Source: Arcobacter suis CECT 7833 (lineage in GTDB: Bacteria; Campylobacterota; Campylobacteria; Campylobacterales; Arcobacteraceae). Taken from it: a stretch of 64,000 nucleotides of DNA. The notes under the pieces were generated by a model. That model worked only from the letters and a program-made list of their open reading frames with translations. It was not told the DNA's origin and searched no databases. Below, piece by piece: positions 27,309 to 35,669 of the stretch; position 1 is the stretch's first letter, and each line of letters starts with the position of its first letter. The position numbers were made by a program, and so were the translations under genes. The stretch covers positions 992,001 through 1,056,000 of the forward strand of contig NZ_CP032100.1 of assembly GCF_003544815.1 (NCBI RefSeq), read 5' to 3'.

Positions 27309-27352
27309 ATATTAATATAATATTAATATTATATTAATATAATATTAATATT
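27309..27352. repeat. Two perfect tandem copies of a 22-bp pure A/T unit
   Basis: Positions 27309-27330 and 27331-27352 are identical and consist only of A and T, each starting ATATTAATAT and ending AATATT. The unit is nearly self-complementary. It sits in the divergent region between fccA (27202) and dinB (27430). It could be an operator, a curved upstream element or a replication-slippage product. Confidence 0.9.
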
Positions 27353-27429
27353 TTTTTTAGGAAAATTAAAAAATATTACAATATGATATATTTTTGAAAG
27401 ATATTTACAAAATGATGTAAAATGATTTT

Positions 27430-28701
27430 ATGTTTTTACACCTAGACCTAGATTGCTTTTTTGTTTCTGCTCACAGAACTATCGATGATAGTTTATTTCA
27501 CATTCCAGTTGCGGTTGGAGGGCGAAGTAATCTTAATATTTTTTCTTCTAAAAAAGAGATTAGACAAATCTCCTCAAATAGTGGAGCATTTGTAAGTAAT
27601 ATTCTTACAAATGAAGGAATGAAGAGTTTTAAGGAGTATTTTGTAGATGAAAATGGAAAAATAAGAGGAATAATCACAACATCATCTTATGAAGCCAGAG
27701 CTTTTGGAGTAAAAACTGCTATGAGTGTAAATGAAGCTTTGACTTTATGTCCACATTTAAAAATGCTTCCACCAAATTATCCTTTGTATCATGATTTATC
27801 AACAAAATTAAAAGAACTTTTGATAAAAGAGATTCCTTTAGTTGAACAATATTCAATAGATGAATTTTTTGGTGATGTATCAGGATATATTGAAGAAGAT
27901 GAAATTGTAGCTTTTGCATATTATTTGAAAAAAAAGATATTTGATGAACTAAAATTACCTATTTCAATAGGAATATCAAATACAAAATATCTTTCAAAAC
28001 TAATAACAGAATATGCAAAACCAGATGGTGTAAAATATGTAAGTGCTGATAATATAGGAAATTTTATAAAAGATATTCCAATTAAAGAGTTCCCTGGAAT
28101 TGGAAAAGCCTTTCAAGAAAAACTAAAAGGTTATGGCATAAAAACCCTAGGAGATATCAAAAAAAATCAAAAGCTTTTTTATTCATGGCAAAAATCAGGA
28201 ATTGATTTATACAATCGTGTTTGTGGAATACGAGATAATAAACTAACTTTTGATAGAGAAAAAAAATCAATAGGAATAGGGCGAAGTTTTGATGTTATTT
28301 TTGATAGAGAGGAACTCAAAAGAAGAGTAATGATACTTTGTAGATATTTATGTTTTTTAGTAAAAAAAGCAAATGTAAATCCTCTAACTTACGCCATACA
28401 AATAAGATATGAATATAGAAACAAATCAAAAGATTATATAAATGTAAATAGAATTTTTAATGAAATGGATTTTAAAACTGAAATGGTAAAACTTTTTGAG
28501 CAAACTGATAACCATAAAACACATGGAGTAATACATCTAAATATTACAGTTTTAAATTTTGCAAAAGTAAATGATTATACTTATAATCTTTTTGAATATG
28601 AAGCTGATATAAAAAAAAGAGCTTTGACAAATCAGATGCAAAAATTAAGAAATAAATATGGAATTGATATTGTTAAAAATGCTTTTGAACTTAAAGGGTA
28701 A
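27430..28701 (+). CDS. dinB: Y-family DNA polymerase IV (DinB)
   Basis: Translesion polymerase of 423 residues. The catalytic acidic motifs are FLHLDLDCFFVSAHR (residues 2-16) and YSIDEFFGDVSG (about 138). The palm/thumb helix-hairpin-helix segment is FPGIGKAFQEKLKGYGIKTLGD, with a little-finger domain behind it. Between VAVGGRSN and ITTSSYEARAFGVKTAM there is an insertion of about 45 residues (ISSNSGAFVSNILTNEGMKS and following) that is absent from E. coli DinB. No promoter motif such as a LexA box is evident. It is convergent with the Pit transporter gene. Confidence 0.93.
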   Translation: MFLHLDLDCFFVSAHRTIDDSLFHIPVAVGGRSNLNIFSSKKEIRQISSNSGAFVSNILTNEGMKSFKEYFVDENGKIRGIITTSSYEARAFGVKTAMSVNEALTLCPHLKMLPPNYPLYHDLSTKLKELLIKEIPLVEQYSIDEFFGDVSGYIEEDEIVAFAYYLKKKIFDELKLPISIGISNTKYLSKLITEYAKPDGVKYVSADNIGNFIKDIPIKEFPGIGKAFQEKLKGYGIKTLGDIKKNQKLFYSWQKSGIDLYNRVCGIRDNKLTFDREKKSIGIGRSFDVIFDREELKRRVMILCRYLCFLVKKANVNPLTYAIQIRYEYRNKSKDYINVNRIFNEMDFKTEMVKLFEQTDNHKTHGVIHLNITVLNFAKVNDYTYNLFEYEADIKKRALTNQMQKLRNKYGIDIVKNAFELKG

Positions 28702-28737
28702 AATATTTTGAAGGATAAAACCTTCCAAAATATTTTA
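28699..28737. terminator. Long hairpin terminator between dinB and the Pit transporter
   Basis: TAAAATATTTTGAAGG (28699-28714), loop ATAAAA, and CCTTCCAAAATATTTTA (28721-28737) pair with a single bulged C. The stem begins at the dinB stop codon. It works in both directions for convergent genes. Confidence 0.8.
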
Positions 28738-28744
28738 TTGTAGA

Positions 28745-30232
28745 TTAACCGATTTTTGTAATATAACTTAAAGATACATAAATACCAGCACCCATTAAAG
28801 CTGTAACTGGTAAAGTAAAAAGCCATGCAAGTAAAATTGTATTAATTGTTTTTTTCTGAACTCCACCATCTGGTTCTGCAACCATAGTTCCAGCAACAGA
28901 ACTTGAAACAATATGAGTTGTACTAACAGGTGCATGGGCAAAGTTTGCTAATAAAATAGTTACCATTGCCATTGCTTGAGAAACAGCACCTTGCATATGA
29001 TTGATTGGTTTAGAACCGATTTTTTCACCAATAGTATGAACAACTCTTTTATAACCTATCATTGTTCCAATACCTATCATTAAAGCAACAGCTATAATAA
29101 CCCAATAAGGTACATATTCAGTAGAAGTAATCATTTGTTTTCTTTGATCTGCAATATAGTCAGATTTGTCTTTATCTATTGATTTGTAAGCTCTTTCAAC
29201 TTGTCCAAAGAAGTTATCTGAACATAAAACAGCTGTATGAATTTTCCATCTATCATCTTCTGTAAGTTCAGAATATGATTTTAAACCATCAAGTTTTGTA
29301 GAAATTTCAAGTGTTGTATTATATACTTGATTAACATTACACTCTGTAATTGAATTTTGGATTTTTAATGCACTGATAAGTTGTTTTTCATTTAAAAGTT
29401 TTGTAAGAGTATCGTTATTATCTGCATAGAATTTTGCTAAATTTGCTGCACTATCTCTTGTTTGCATAATTTTATATTGATGAGCTTCCATATTTAAAGC
29501 ATAATAAGTTGGTAGAATTCCAATAAGAATAATCATAATAAGACCTATTCCTTTTTGCCCATCATTAGAACCATGTGCAAAACTAACTCCAGCCCCTGTT
29601 GCTATGATTCCTGTTCTCATCCAAAAATTAGGTTTCTTTTTTTTATCTCCAGTTGGTGTTTTGAAGAATTTTGGGTTTTTTACAACTTTTCGTGAGAGTT
29701 TCATAATCAAAAATGCTAATCCAAATCCCAAAATAGGAGAAACAGCTAATGCAGTTAAAATTCCATAAACAACTTTCCAGTTTAGACTTTGAGAAAAAGT
29801 AAATCCATGCATCATTCCAAAAGCTACACTAACTCCTACTAATGAACCTATTAGTGAATGTGAACTAGAAACTGGTAAACCAAAATACCATGTCCCAAAA
29901 TTCCAAACAAGAGCAGAAATTAATAGTGAAAAAATCATTACTAATGTAGCATTTTGGTCAGAAGATACCATAATATCAAGTGGTAATAAATGTACAATTA
30001 CATAAGCAACCCCAATTCCACCCAAAATAACACCAAAAAAGTTCATAATTCCAGCCATAATAACAGAGTATCCTGGTTTCATAGAATTAGTATATATAAT
30101 CATAGCAACAGCATTTGCTGTATCATGAAAACCGTTAATCATTTCATAAAATAATGCGATACCCAATGACAAAAGCAATAAGCCAATTGTAAAGTTATCG
30201 ATATTATTTAAAGCATCCCACAAAACAGACAT
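28745..30232 (-). CDS. pit: Inorganic phosphate transporter, PiT/PHO4 family
   Basis: 495 residues, about ten membrane segments in two repeats. The family signatures are GFHDTANAVAMIIYTNSMKP at the N-terminal repeat and SFAHGSNDGQKGIGLIM at the middle. The C-terminal repeat has FAHAPVSTTHIVSSSVAG. A hydrophilic insertion of about 130 residues separates the halves (ITECNVNQVYNTTLEIS and following). It exchanges metal-phosphate with protons in the inner membrane. There is no phoU-like gene next to it. The start at 30232 is followed at once by membrane sequence. Confidence 0.92.
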   Translation of the reverse strand: MSVLWDALNNIDNFTIGLLLLSLGIALFYEMINGFHDTANAVAMIIYTNSMKPGYSVIMAGIMNFFGVILGGIGVAYVIVHLLPLDIMVSSDQNATLVMIFSLLISALVWNFGTWYFGLPVSSSHSLIGSLVGVSVAFGMMHGFTFSQSLNWKVVYGILTALAVSPILGFGLAFLIMKLSRKVVKNPKFFKTPTGDKKKKPNFWMRTGIIATGAGVSFAHGSNDGQKGIGLIMIILIGILPTYYALNMEAHQYKIMQTRDSAANLAKFYADNNDTLTKLLNEKQLISALKIQNSITECNVNQVYNTTLEISTKLDGLKSYSELTEDDRWKIHTAVLCSDNFFGQVERAYKSIDKDKSDYIADQRKQMITSTEYVPYWVIIAVALMIGIGTMIGYKRVVHTIGEKIGSKPINHMQGAVSQAMAMVTILLANFAHAPVSTTHIVSSSVAGTMVAEPDGGVQKKTINTILLAWLFTLPVTALMGAGIYVSLSYITKIG

Positions 30233-30404
30233 TCATACATCCTCAAATAACAAAAATGTGTTTAGCTTTAATTAAAAAGCCAAAAAGTTTGGCATTATAC
30301 CCTAGTTTAACTTTTGAATCTTTCAGTTCTTGATTTTTGTTTCAACTATAACTAAATCTAAAGCCTATTAACTCTAAAATTGAAGAAAAATAAAAGGATA
30401 TTTT

Positions 30405-30713
30405 ATGGCATATATTTTACAAGTTGATTTTCCCCATGATAAAATCTTTGGTGAAGAGTTTTCAAAAGCTTTTGTGGATTTAGCAACTGATATATCAAGT
30501 GAAGATGGATTATTATGGAAAATCTGGACTGAAAATGAAACTACAAAAGAAGCAGGGGGAATTTATCTTTTTTCAAATGAAGCTGATGCAAAAAGATATT
30601 TGACTAAACATACAGCTAGACTTGAAAGTTTTGGATATAAAGATATAAGAGCAAAAATTTTTAGTGTAAATGAACCGTTAAGTTTAATAACAAATGCAGG
30701 TTTCTTAAAATAA
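30405..30713 (+). CDS. YdhR-type monooxygenase-like protein
   Basis: 102 residues with the ferredoxin-like dimeric alpha-beta barrel of YdhR-type putative monooxygenases. Visible features are AYILQVDFPHD at the start, DGLLWKIWTENETTKEAGGIYLF in the middle and AKIFSVNEPLSLITNAGFL at the end. E. coli YdhR is uncharacterised in substrate. The gene is single, with RBS AAAGGA, and ends inside a bidirectional terminator. Confidence 0.8.
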   Translation: MAYILQVDFPHDKIFGEEFSKAFVDLATDISSEDGLLWKIWTENETTKEAGGIYLFSNEADAKRYLTKHTARLESFGYKDIRAKIFSVNEPLSLITNAGFLK

Positions 30714-30737
30714 AAAAGGGCATTTAAGCCCTTTTTT
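30712..30737. terminator. Bidirectional terminator
   Basis: AAAAAAGGGC (30712-30721), loop ATTTAA, GCCCTTTTTT (30728-30737). It separates the convergent ydhR-like and aldolase genes. Confidence 0.92.
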
Positions 30738-31704
30738 AATCAACCAATAGATTTCTATAAAACTCTCTATATTTAGTATCTTTTTCATCTCTAGCTTTCA
30801 TTGCAGCTCTTGGATGTTCATTTAATTGACCAGTTAACATATATGGAATACTATATCCCCAGTCAAGTTCTTTTTCAAGTGGAACAATAAATTCTTCAAT
30901 AAATTTTAATACAGGCATTAGTTTATATTTTGGATTCTTTAAAAATCCAATCAATAATTCAAGTGGACAGTTTCCAGCACCACGTCCAAGACCTGAAATC
31001 GTAACATCTAAAAAGCTTGTTCCATAAATCATTGCTTCTAGCGTATTTGCATAAGCTAATTGAAGATTATTATGTGCATGAATTCCTATTTTTTTACCAG
31101 CTTTTTGAGCCACTTTTAAATATTTGTCTGTTAATTTTTTGATTTGTTCAGGATAAAAAGAACCAAAACTATCAGCAATATAAATTACATCAACAGGAGT
31201 TTTTGCTAATTGTGCTAAAACTTCATCTAACTCATCATCAAATGATTTTGAAATAGCCATAATATTTACAGTTGTTTCATAACCTTTTGCATGAGCATCT
31301 TCGATTAATTCGATTGCAGCTGGAATTTGATGAATATATGTTGCGATTCTTATCATATCAACAACACTTTCAGATTTTGGTCTAAGTTCTTCTTTTAAGC
31401 TTCTTCCAATATCAGCCATAACAGCAATTTTCATATTTGTATCATTGTTTCCAACAATTCTTCTAATATCTTCTTCTTTACAGAAATTCCAAGGACCATA
31501 TTCATCAACACTCATAATTGTAGGAGATACATTTTTCCCGATTTCCATATAATCAACACCAGCAGCTACGCAAGTTTCATAATGTGCTTTTACAAATTCA
31601 TCGCTAAAATGGTAGTTGTTTACTAATCCACCATCTCTTATTGTACAATCGAAAACTTTTATATCTTCTCTAACTGTTAGTATTGAACCCTTTTTTTCAA
31701 TCAT
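30736..31704 (-). CDS. DRE-TIM aldolase/lyase-like protein (HMGL family)
   Basis: 322 residues. The family motif DCTIRDGGLVNN near residue 19 is the DRE-like metal site, and GIHAHNNLQLAYAN near 200 supplies metal-binding histidines. GLGRGAGNCPLE is the C-terminal loop of aldolases such as 4-hydroxy-2-oxovalerate aldolase. No acetaldehyde dehydrogenase gene is next to it, so the classical MhpE role is unlikely. In some bacteria such stand-alone genes belong to polysaccharide or unknown pathways. RBS AAGGA precedes the ATG. The substrate cannot be assigned. Confidence 0.8.
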   Translation of the reverse strand: MIEKKGSILTVREDIKVFDCTIRDGGLVNNYHFSDEFVKAHYETCVAAGVDYMEIGKNVSPTIMSVDEYGPWNFCKEEDIRRIVGNNDTNMKIAVMADIGRSLKEELRPKSESVVDMIRIATYIHQIPAAIELIEDAHAKGYETTVNIMAISKSFDDELDEVLAQLAKTPVDVIYIADSFGSFYPEQIKKLTDKYLKVAQKAGKKIGIHAHNNLQLAYANTLEAMIYGTSFLDVTISGLGRGAGNCPLELLIGFLKNPKYKLMPVLKFIEEFIVPLEKELDWGYSIPYMLTGQLNEHPRAAMKARDEKDTKYREFYRNLLVD

Positions 31705-31771
31705 TATTGTTCCTTGTTCTTTCTTCTAAATAATTACTAATATCATACCTAAAAGGCTCTCAAATTCATCT

Positions 31772-32590
31772 TTAATAAGATTTCATACTTAAAACTTCTT
31801 CTATTTTATTGTAAGAATAAAATTCAAAATTTTTATTTTTTGCTTTTATTGTATAAACTGCCATTCTATCTGCTAGTTCATTTCCTTCAACTCCTGCATG
31901 ACCTTTTACATGATTTATTTCAATTTTATCTTTTAATTGTAAAAATAAATTATGAGACTCTTTTATTAGTTCAAGATTTTTTATTTCTCCGCCTTTTTTA
32001 CTCCAACCATTTTTTTTCCATGAATATGCCCAAGTTGTAATACAATCAATTGCATATTTTGAATCTGAAAAAATAGAGATAATATTATCACTGCTTGTTT
32101 GTTTTGCAATTACTAAAGCTTGATGAAGTGCATTTAATTCAGCGATATTATTTGTTCCTTCTTCTTCGTAAGCACCATAAAGTAAAACAGGATTTTTTTT
32201 ATTTGAATAAATTGCTAATCCACTTCCAGCGTTTCCAGGATTTCCTGAACATGCTCCATCACAATAGATTCGTATATGTTCTTCATCTTCGTTTATTTCA
32301 ACTTTTTTTTCAGTTTGGACTTTTGGTATTTCATAAACTGATTTTGGTTTTATGTTGTTAAATTCTAAAACCATATGATAGTTTTTTATAATTTGTTCCT
32401 GTGCTTTTAGTGATAAATCACCTTTTAAAAGCATAAGTAAGTTCATATCATTTTTTGAAACTTCTTTATCTAAAGCTTGATTTTTCCAGTTTTCTTCACT
32501 TGAATAATCTAAACCTAAAATTTTAAATTGTTCTTTGTTTAAAGTCTCTTTATGGGAAATTAATTGGATAAAATTATTGTCTATTTTCAT
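31772..32590 (-). CDS. rnhA: Ribonuclease HI with an N-terminal extension
   Basis: 272 residues; E. coli RnhA has 155. The RNase H core starts near residue 106: IRIYCDGACSGNPGNAGSG (catalytic Asp), ELNALHQALV (Glu), FSDSKYAI (Asp), HVKGHAGVEGNELADRMA (His/Asp). The first 105 residues are a helical, charged domain that is not the known dsRNA-hybrid-binding domain as far as I can tell. It degrades RNA in RNA-DNA hybrids. RBS AAAGAAAAT is weak. The region upstream is a 480-base stretch with only one small ORF. Confidence 0.88.
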   Translation of the reverse strand: MKIDNNFIQLISHKETLNKEQFKILGLDYSSEENWKNQALDKEVSKNDMNLLMLLKGDLSLKAQEQIIKNYHMVLEFNNIKPKSVYEIPKVQTEKKVEINEDEEHIRIYCDGACSGNPGNAGSGLAIYSNKKNPVLLYGAYEEEGTNNIAELNALHQALVIAKQTSSDNIISIFSDSKYAIDCITTWAYSWKKNGWSKKGGEIKNLELIKESHNLFLQLKDKIEINHVKGHAGVEGNELADRMAVYTIKAKNKNFEFYSYNKIEEVLSMKSY

Positions 32591-32821
32591 ATTTGATTTT
32601 CTTTATATTTTTTAGTTTGAAAAGAATTGTACTAAAATATACTAAAGCCCTTGCTTTTATTTTTTTATTCTGTTAGACTGTAGGCACTAAAGATGAATCG
32701 AGTTTCATCTGTTATTTGCCTTTTATTGATTCCCACACTGTTAATATTACTCATCTAGACAACAAGCTCATTTTATCTTTTTAATAACTTCATTGAAATG
32801 AAGAAAAAAAAGGAAAATCAT
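32591..32821. other. Intergenic region with possible structured leader
   Basis: Contains a hairpin GATGAA-TCGAGT-TTCATC (about 32692-32709) within a less AT-rich stretch (32670-32760), preceded by AT-rich possible promoter sequence. It could be a 5' leader of the small ORF at 32822 or a small RNA. Nothing else is recognised. Confidence 0.3.
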
Positions 32822-32965
32822 ATGTCAATTACACATATAAAAACAAACAAAAAAATCGAAGTTTTATTAAGACTTTTAGAAAATAATGAAAGTTTAGAGG
32901 ACGCTAGTTCTAAAGCTGGATTGAATATCGAAAAAACAAAGTTAATAATTAACAAAAAAAATTAA
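32822..32965 (+). CDS. Small hypothetical protein, 47 residues
   Basis: ATG at 32822 with AAGGAAAA seven bases upstream. It encodes MSITHIKTNKKIEVLLRLLE, then NNESLEDASSKAGLNIEKTK and a short tail. The middle resembles a helix-turn-helix (NNESLEDASSKAGLN), so a small DNA-binding or regulatory peptide is possible. The strong RBS and ordered composition argue for a real gene. It lies 108 bases upstream of the NIT-domain chemoreceptor gene on the same strand. Confidence 0.55.
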   Translation: MSITHIKTNKKIEVLLRLLENNESLEDASSKAGLNIEKTKLIINKKN

Positions 32966-33073
32966 GCTAAAAAAATTATTTATTTTATAAAAATCTAATT
33001 TTTCTTGATTATAATCATTACTAATCAAATATTATTTGGTTATGATTATAAAAAATAAAGATGGAGATGTTTT

Positions 33074-35311
33074 ATGCTTTCAAAATTATCAATTAAACAA
33101 AAATTGATTTTGATAATGTTGATACCCCTTTTTGTTGTTATTTTATTAGCAGCAAAACTGGCGGTAGATTCATTTAGTACTTCAAGAAATTTACAATCAT
33201 TAGATAAGGTTGTTGTTCTTTCTGTAAAAATTGGAGATTTAGTTCACGAAACACAAAAAGAAAGAGGTATGACCGCTGGATTTTTAGGGAGTAATGGAGA
33301 AAAATTCAAAATAGAACTTCCTGCTCAAAGATTAATAGTTGATGAAAAATTTAAAGAATTAAATAGCTTTTTAACTACATTTAATAAAGATATTTATAGT
33401 TTAGAGTTTTCGGAAAACTTAAATAACGGTCTTAAAAAACTTCAAGATTTAAGCACTACAAGAAATGGTGTTAATAGTTTATCTATAAATGCTAGTGTTG
33501 CAATTGCCTATTATACAGATGCCAATTCATTATTATTAAATGTAATTGGAACAATCACAAAATTATCAAATAGTTCAAAAGTATCTCAAGAATTAGTATC
33601 TTATATGAACTTTTTATTGTCAAAAGAGAGAGCTGGAATCGAAAGAGCAGTTGGAACTAATACTTTTGCTAAAAATAGTTTTGGTGAAGGAATGAAAGCT
33701 AAATTTTATACTTTAGTTGCTGAACAAAATGCATATATGGATTCATTTTTAAAAGTAAGTGATTTAGAAATAGTTGATTTTTATAAAAAAACTTTTCAAG
33801 GTGAATCAATAAATGAAGTTGAAAAAATGAGAAAAGTTGCTTTATATAGTAATCTTGATTCGAATTTTAGTATTGATGCTAATCATTGGTTCAAACAAAT
33901 TACTGATAAAATTAATATTCTAAAGAAAATTGAAGAACATATTTCACAAAATTTGATAAATACTATTGATAAAGAGATGACAAATGCTAGTCAAAATATG
34001 ATTATATTTGGATTTTTAAGTGCATTTGGTGTTGCTTTAACTATGATTTTAGCAAGAACTATTGCATTTACAATTTTAATTGATGTTGATTCTGTAAAAA
34101 GAGGTGTTGAAAACTTTTTTGCATTTATTAATTTTGAAAAAGATGATATTGAACTTATCAAAGTTAACTCAAATGATGAATTAGGAATGATGTCAAGAAT
34201 TATCAATAAAAATATTGAAGATACAAAAGCAAATATCCAAAAAGATAGAGCTTTAATAGCTGATACAATTAGAGTTACGAACCAAATAAATAAAGGTTAT
34301 TTAGATTCAAAAATTGAGTTAGGTTCAAACAATCCTTCTTTAAATGAACTAAAAAATATTATAAATGAAATGTTAGGAACTTTAAACAATAATATTTCAA
34401 ACATCTTAAAAGTTTTAACTTCATATTCAAAATTAGATTTTAGACCTAAATTAGCAGAAAACAATTTAGAAGGTATTATAAAAGAACTTGAAAAAGATGT
34501 AAATATTTTAGGTGAAGTTATAACACAAACTTTAATGGAAAACAAAAAAATTGGAGTGTTATTAAGTAAAAATGCAAATATTTTAACTCAAAATATGCAA
34601 GGAATTGCAAAAGCTGCAAATTCTCAAGCTGCTTCACTTGAAGAAACAGCGGCATCTTTAGAAGAAATTACATCAAATATTACAAATAATACTCAAACAA
34701 CTGCAAAAATGGCAGGTTTTGGAAATAAAGTAAAAGAATCAATCTCTTTAGGTCAAGATTTAGCAAATAAAACTGTTCTTTCAATGGAAGATATAAATTC
34801 TCAAACAACAGCTATTAGTGAAGCAATTACAATAATTGATCAAATCGCTTTTCAAACAAATATTCTTTCACTTAATGCAGCCGTTGAAGCAGCAACAGCA
34901 GGAGAAGCTGGAAAAGGTTTTGCAGTAGTTGCAGGAGAAGTAAGAACACTTGCAAGTAGAAGTGCAGAAGCGGCTAAACAAATAAAAGATTTAGTTGAAA
35001 ATGCCCAAAAGAAAACTAAAGAAGGAAAAGATATAGCTTCTAATATGATAAAAGGTTACGCAGAGTTAAATGAAAATATTACTGTAACTTTAGATTTAAT
35101 TCAAAATGTTACAACAGCAAGTAGAGAACAATCAACAGGTATGATTCAAATAAACGATGCTGTTAATAATTTGGATAAAATCACTCAAATAAATGCACAA
35201 AATGCCTCTGAAGCAAATGAAATTGCAGAACAAACACTTGAAATATCAAATACAATTATTGATCAAGCAGATGCAAAAGAGTTTAATGGAAAAGATTCAA
35301 TTAGAGTTTAA
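33074..35311 (+). CDS. Chemoreceptor with nitrate/nitrite-sensing (NIT-like) domain
   Basis: 745 residues. A membrane segment at about 11-30 is followed by a periplasmic sensor of about 280 residues. The sensor carries the NIT-domain hallmark HETQKERGMTAGFLGSNG (about 57-74) and a second helix with LLSKERAGIERAVGTNTFA (about 180-200). The second membrane segment is at about 308-335, then HAMP and the signalling hairpin ([20 protein letters not shown]). It probably mediates taxis to nitrate or nitrite; the domain name, not direct evidence, suggests this ligand. It has no CheR pentapeptide at the C-terminus. It shares organisation with the chemoreceptor at 2360. Confidence 0.9.
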   Translation: MLSKLSIKQKLILIMLIPLFVVILLAAKLAVDSFSTSRNLQSLDKVVVLSVKIGDLVHETQKERGMTAGFLGSNGEKFKIELPAQRLIVDEKFKELNSFLTTFNKDIYSLEFSENLNNGLKKLQDLSTTRNGVNSLSINASVAIAYYTDANSLLLNVIGTITKLSNSSKVSQELVSYMNFLLSKERAGIERAVGTNTFAKNSFGEGMKAKFYTLVAEQNAYMDSFLKVSDLEIVDFYKKTFQGESINEVEKMRKVALYSNLDSNFSIDANHWFKQITDKINILKKIEEHISQNLINTIDKEMTNASQNMIIFGFLSAFGVALTMILARTIAFTILIDVDSVKRGVENFFAFINFEKDDIELIKVNSNDELGMMSRIINKNIEDTKANIQKDRALIADTIRVTNQINKGYLDSKIELGSNNPSLNELKNIINEMLGTLNNNISNILKVLTSYSKLDFRPKLAENNLEGIIKELEKDVNILGEVITQTLMENKKIGVLLSKNANILTQNMQGIAKAANSQAASLEETAASLEEITSNITNNTQTTAKMAGFGNKVKESISLGQDLANKTVLSMEDINSQTTAISEAITIIDQIAFQTNILSLNAAVEAATAGEAGKGFAVVAGEVRTLASRSAEAAKQIKDLVENAQKKTKEGKDIASNMIKGYAELNENITVTLDLIQNVTTASREQSTGMIQINDAVNNLDKITQINAQNASEANEIAEQTLEISNTIIDQADAKEFNGKDSIRV

Positions 35312-35325
35312 AAATATAAAAAGAA

Positions 35326-35359
35326 AAAAGAAAAAAGAGCAAATAGTCTTTTTTCTTTT
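35326..35359. terminator. A/T-rich bidirectional terminator
   Basis: AAAAGAAAAAAGA (35326-35338), loop of eight, TCTTTTTTCTTTT (35347-35359): 13 perfect pairs. It serves the chemoreceptor and the convergent Rof-like gene. Confidence 0.7.
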
Positions 35360-35588
35360 ACTCTTCTTTATATCTTCTTCCATTAAAAGTTAAAACAGTA
35401 TCTAGTCTTATTTGCTCTTTTGAGTTAAAAATCACATATTCAATTCCGTTAATTACACTCATAGTTTCAATTAAACCTTTTAGAGTTTTTTTTTCGTCAT
35501 CTTCTAAATAAACAATAGTTGAGGGGATTTTTCTTTGCATTGCCACATTTAATTGGTCAAAAAATTCGCATGAGATTGGTGTATACAT
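35358..35588 (-). CDS. rof: Rof-like Rho-binding antiterminator
   Basis: 76 residues. It begins YTPISCEFFDQLNVAMQRKI, closely matching the E. coli Rof layout (YxPINCDDYDNLELACQ). The next segment has the short beta-barrel pattern (LKGLIETMSVINGIEYVIF), ending DTVLTFNGRRY. Rof is a Sm-like small protein that inhibits Rho-dependent termination. The call is from pattern comparison; a partner interaction is not shown. It is a single gene, convergent with the chemoreceptor. Confidence 0.75.
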   Translation of the reverse strand: MYTPISCEFFDQLNVAMQRKIPSTIVYLEDDEKKTLKGLIETMSVINGIEYVIFNSKEQIRLDTVLTFNGRRYKEE

Positions 35589-35669
35589 TTAAAGCCTTTT
35601 GTATTTTAAAAAGCCAATTATACTAAACTTTGTATATTTCTTATTAAAATATACAAAGTTGTAGATTTT

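Noticed and set aside
27309-27352. CRISPR-like repeat
   Set aside because: It is a direct tandem pair without spacers.
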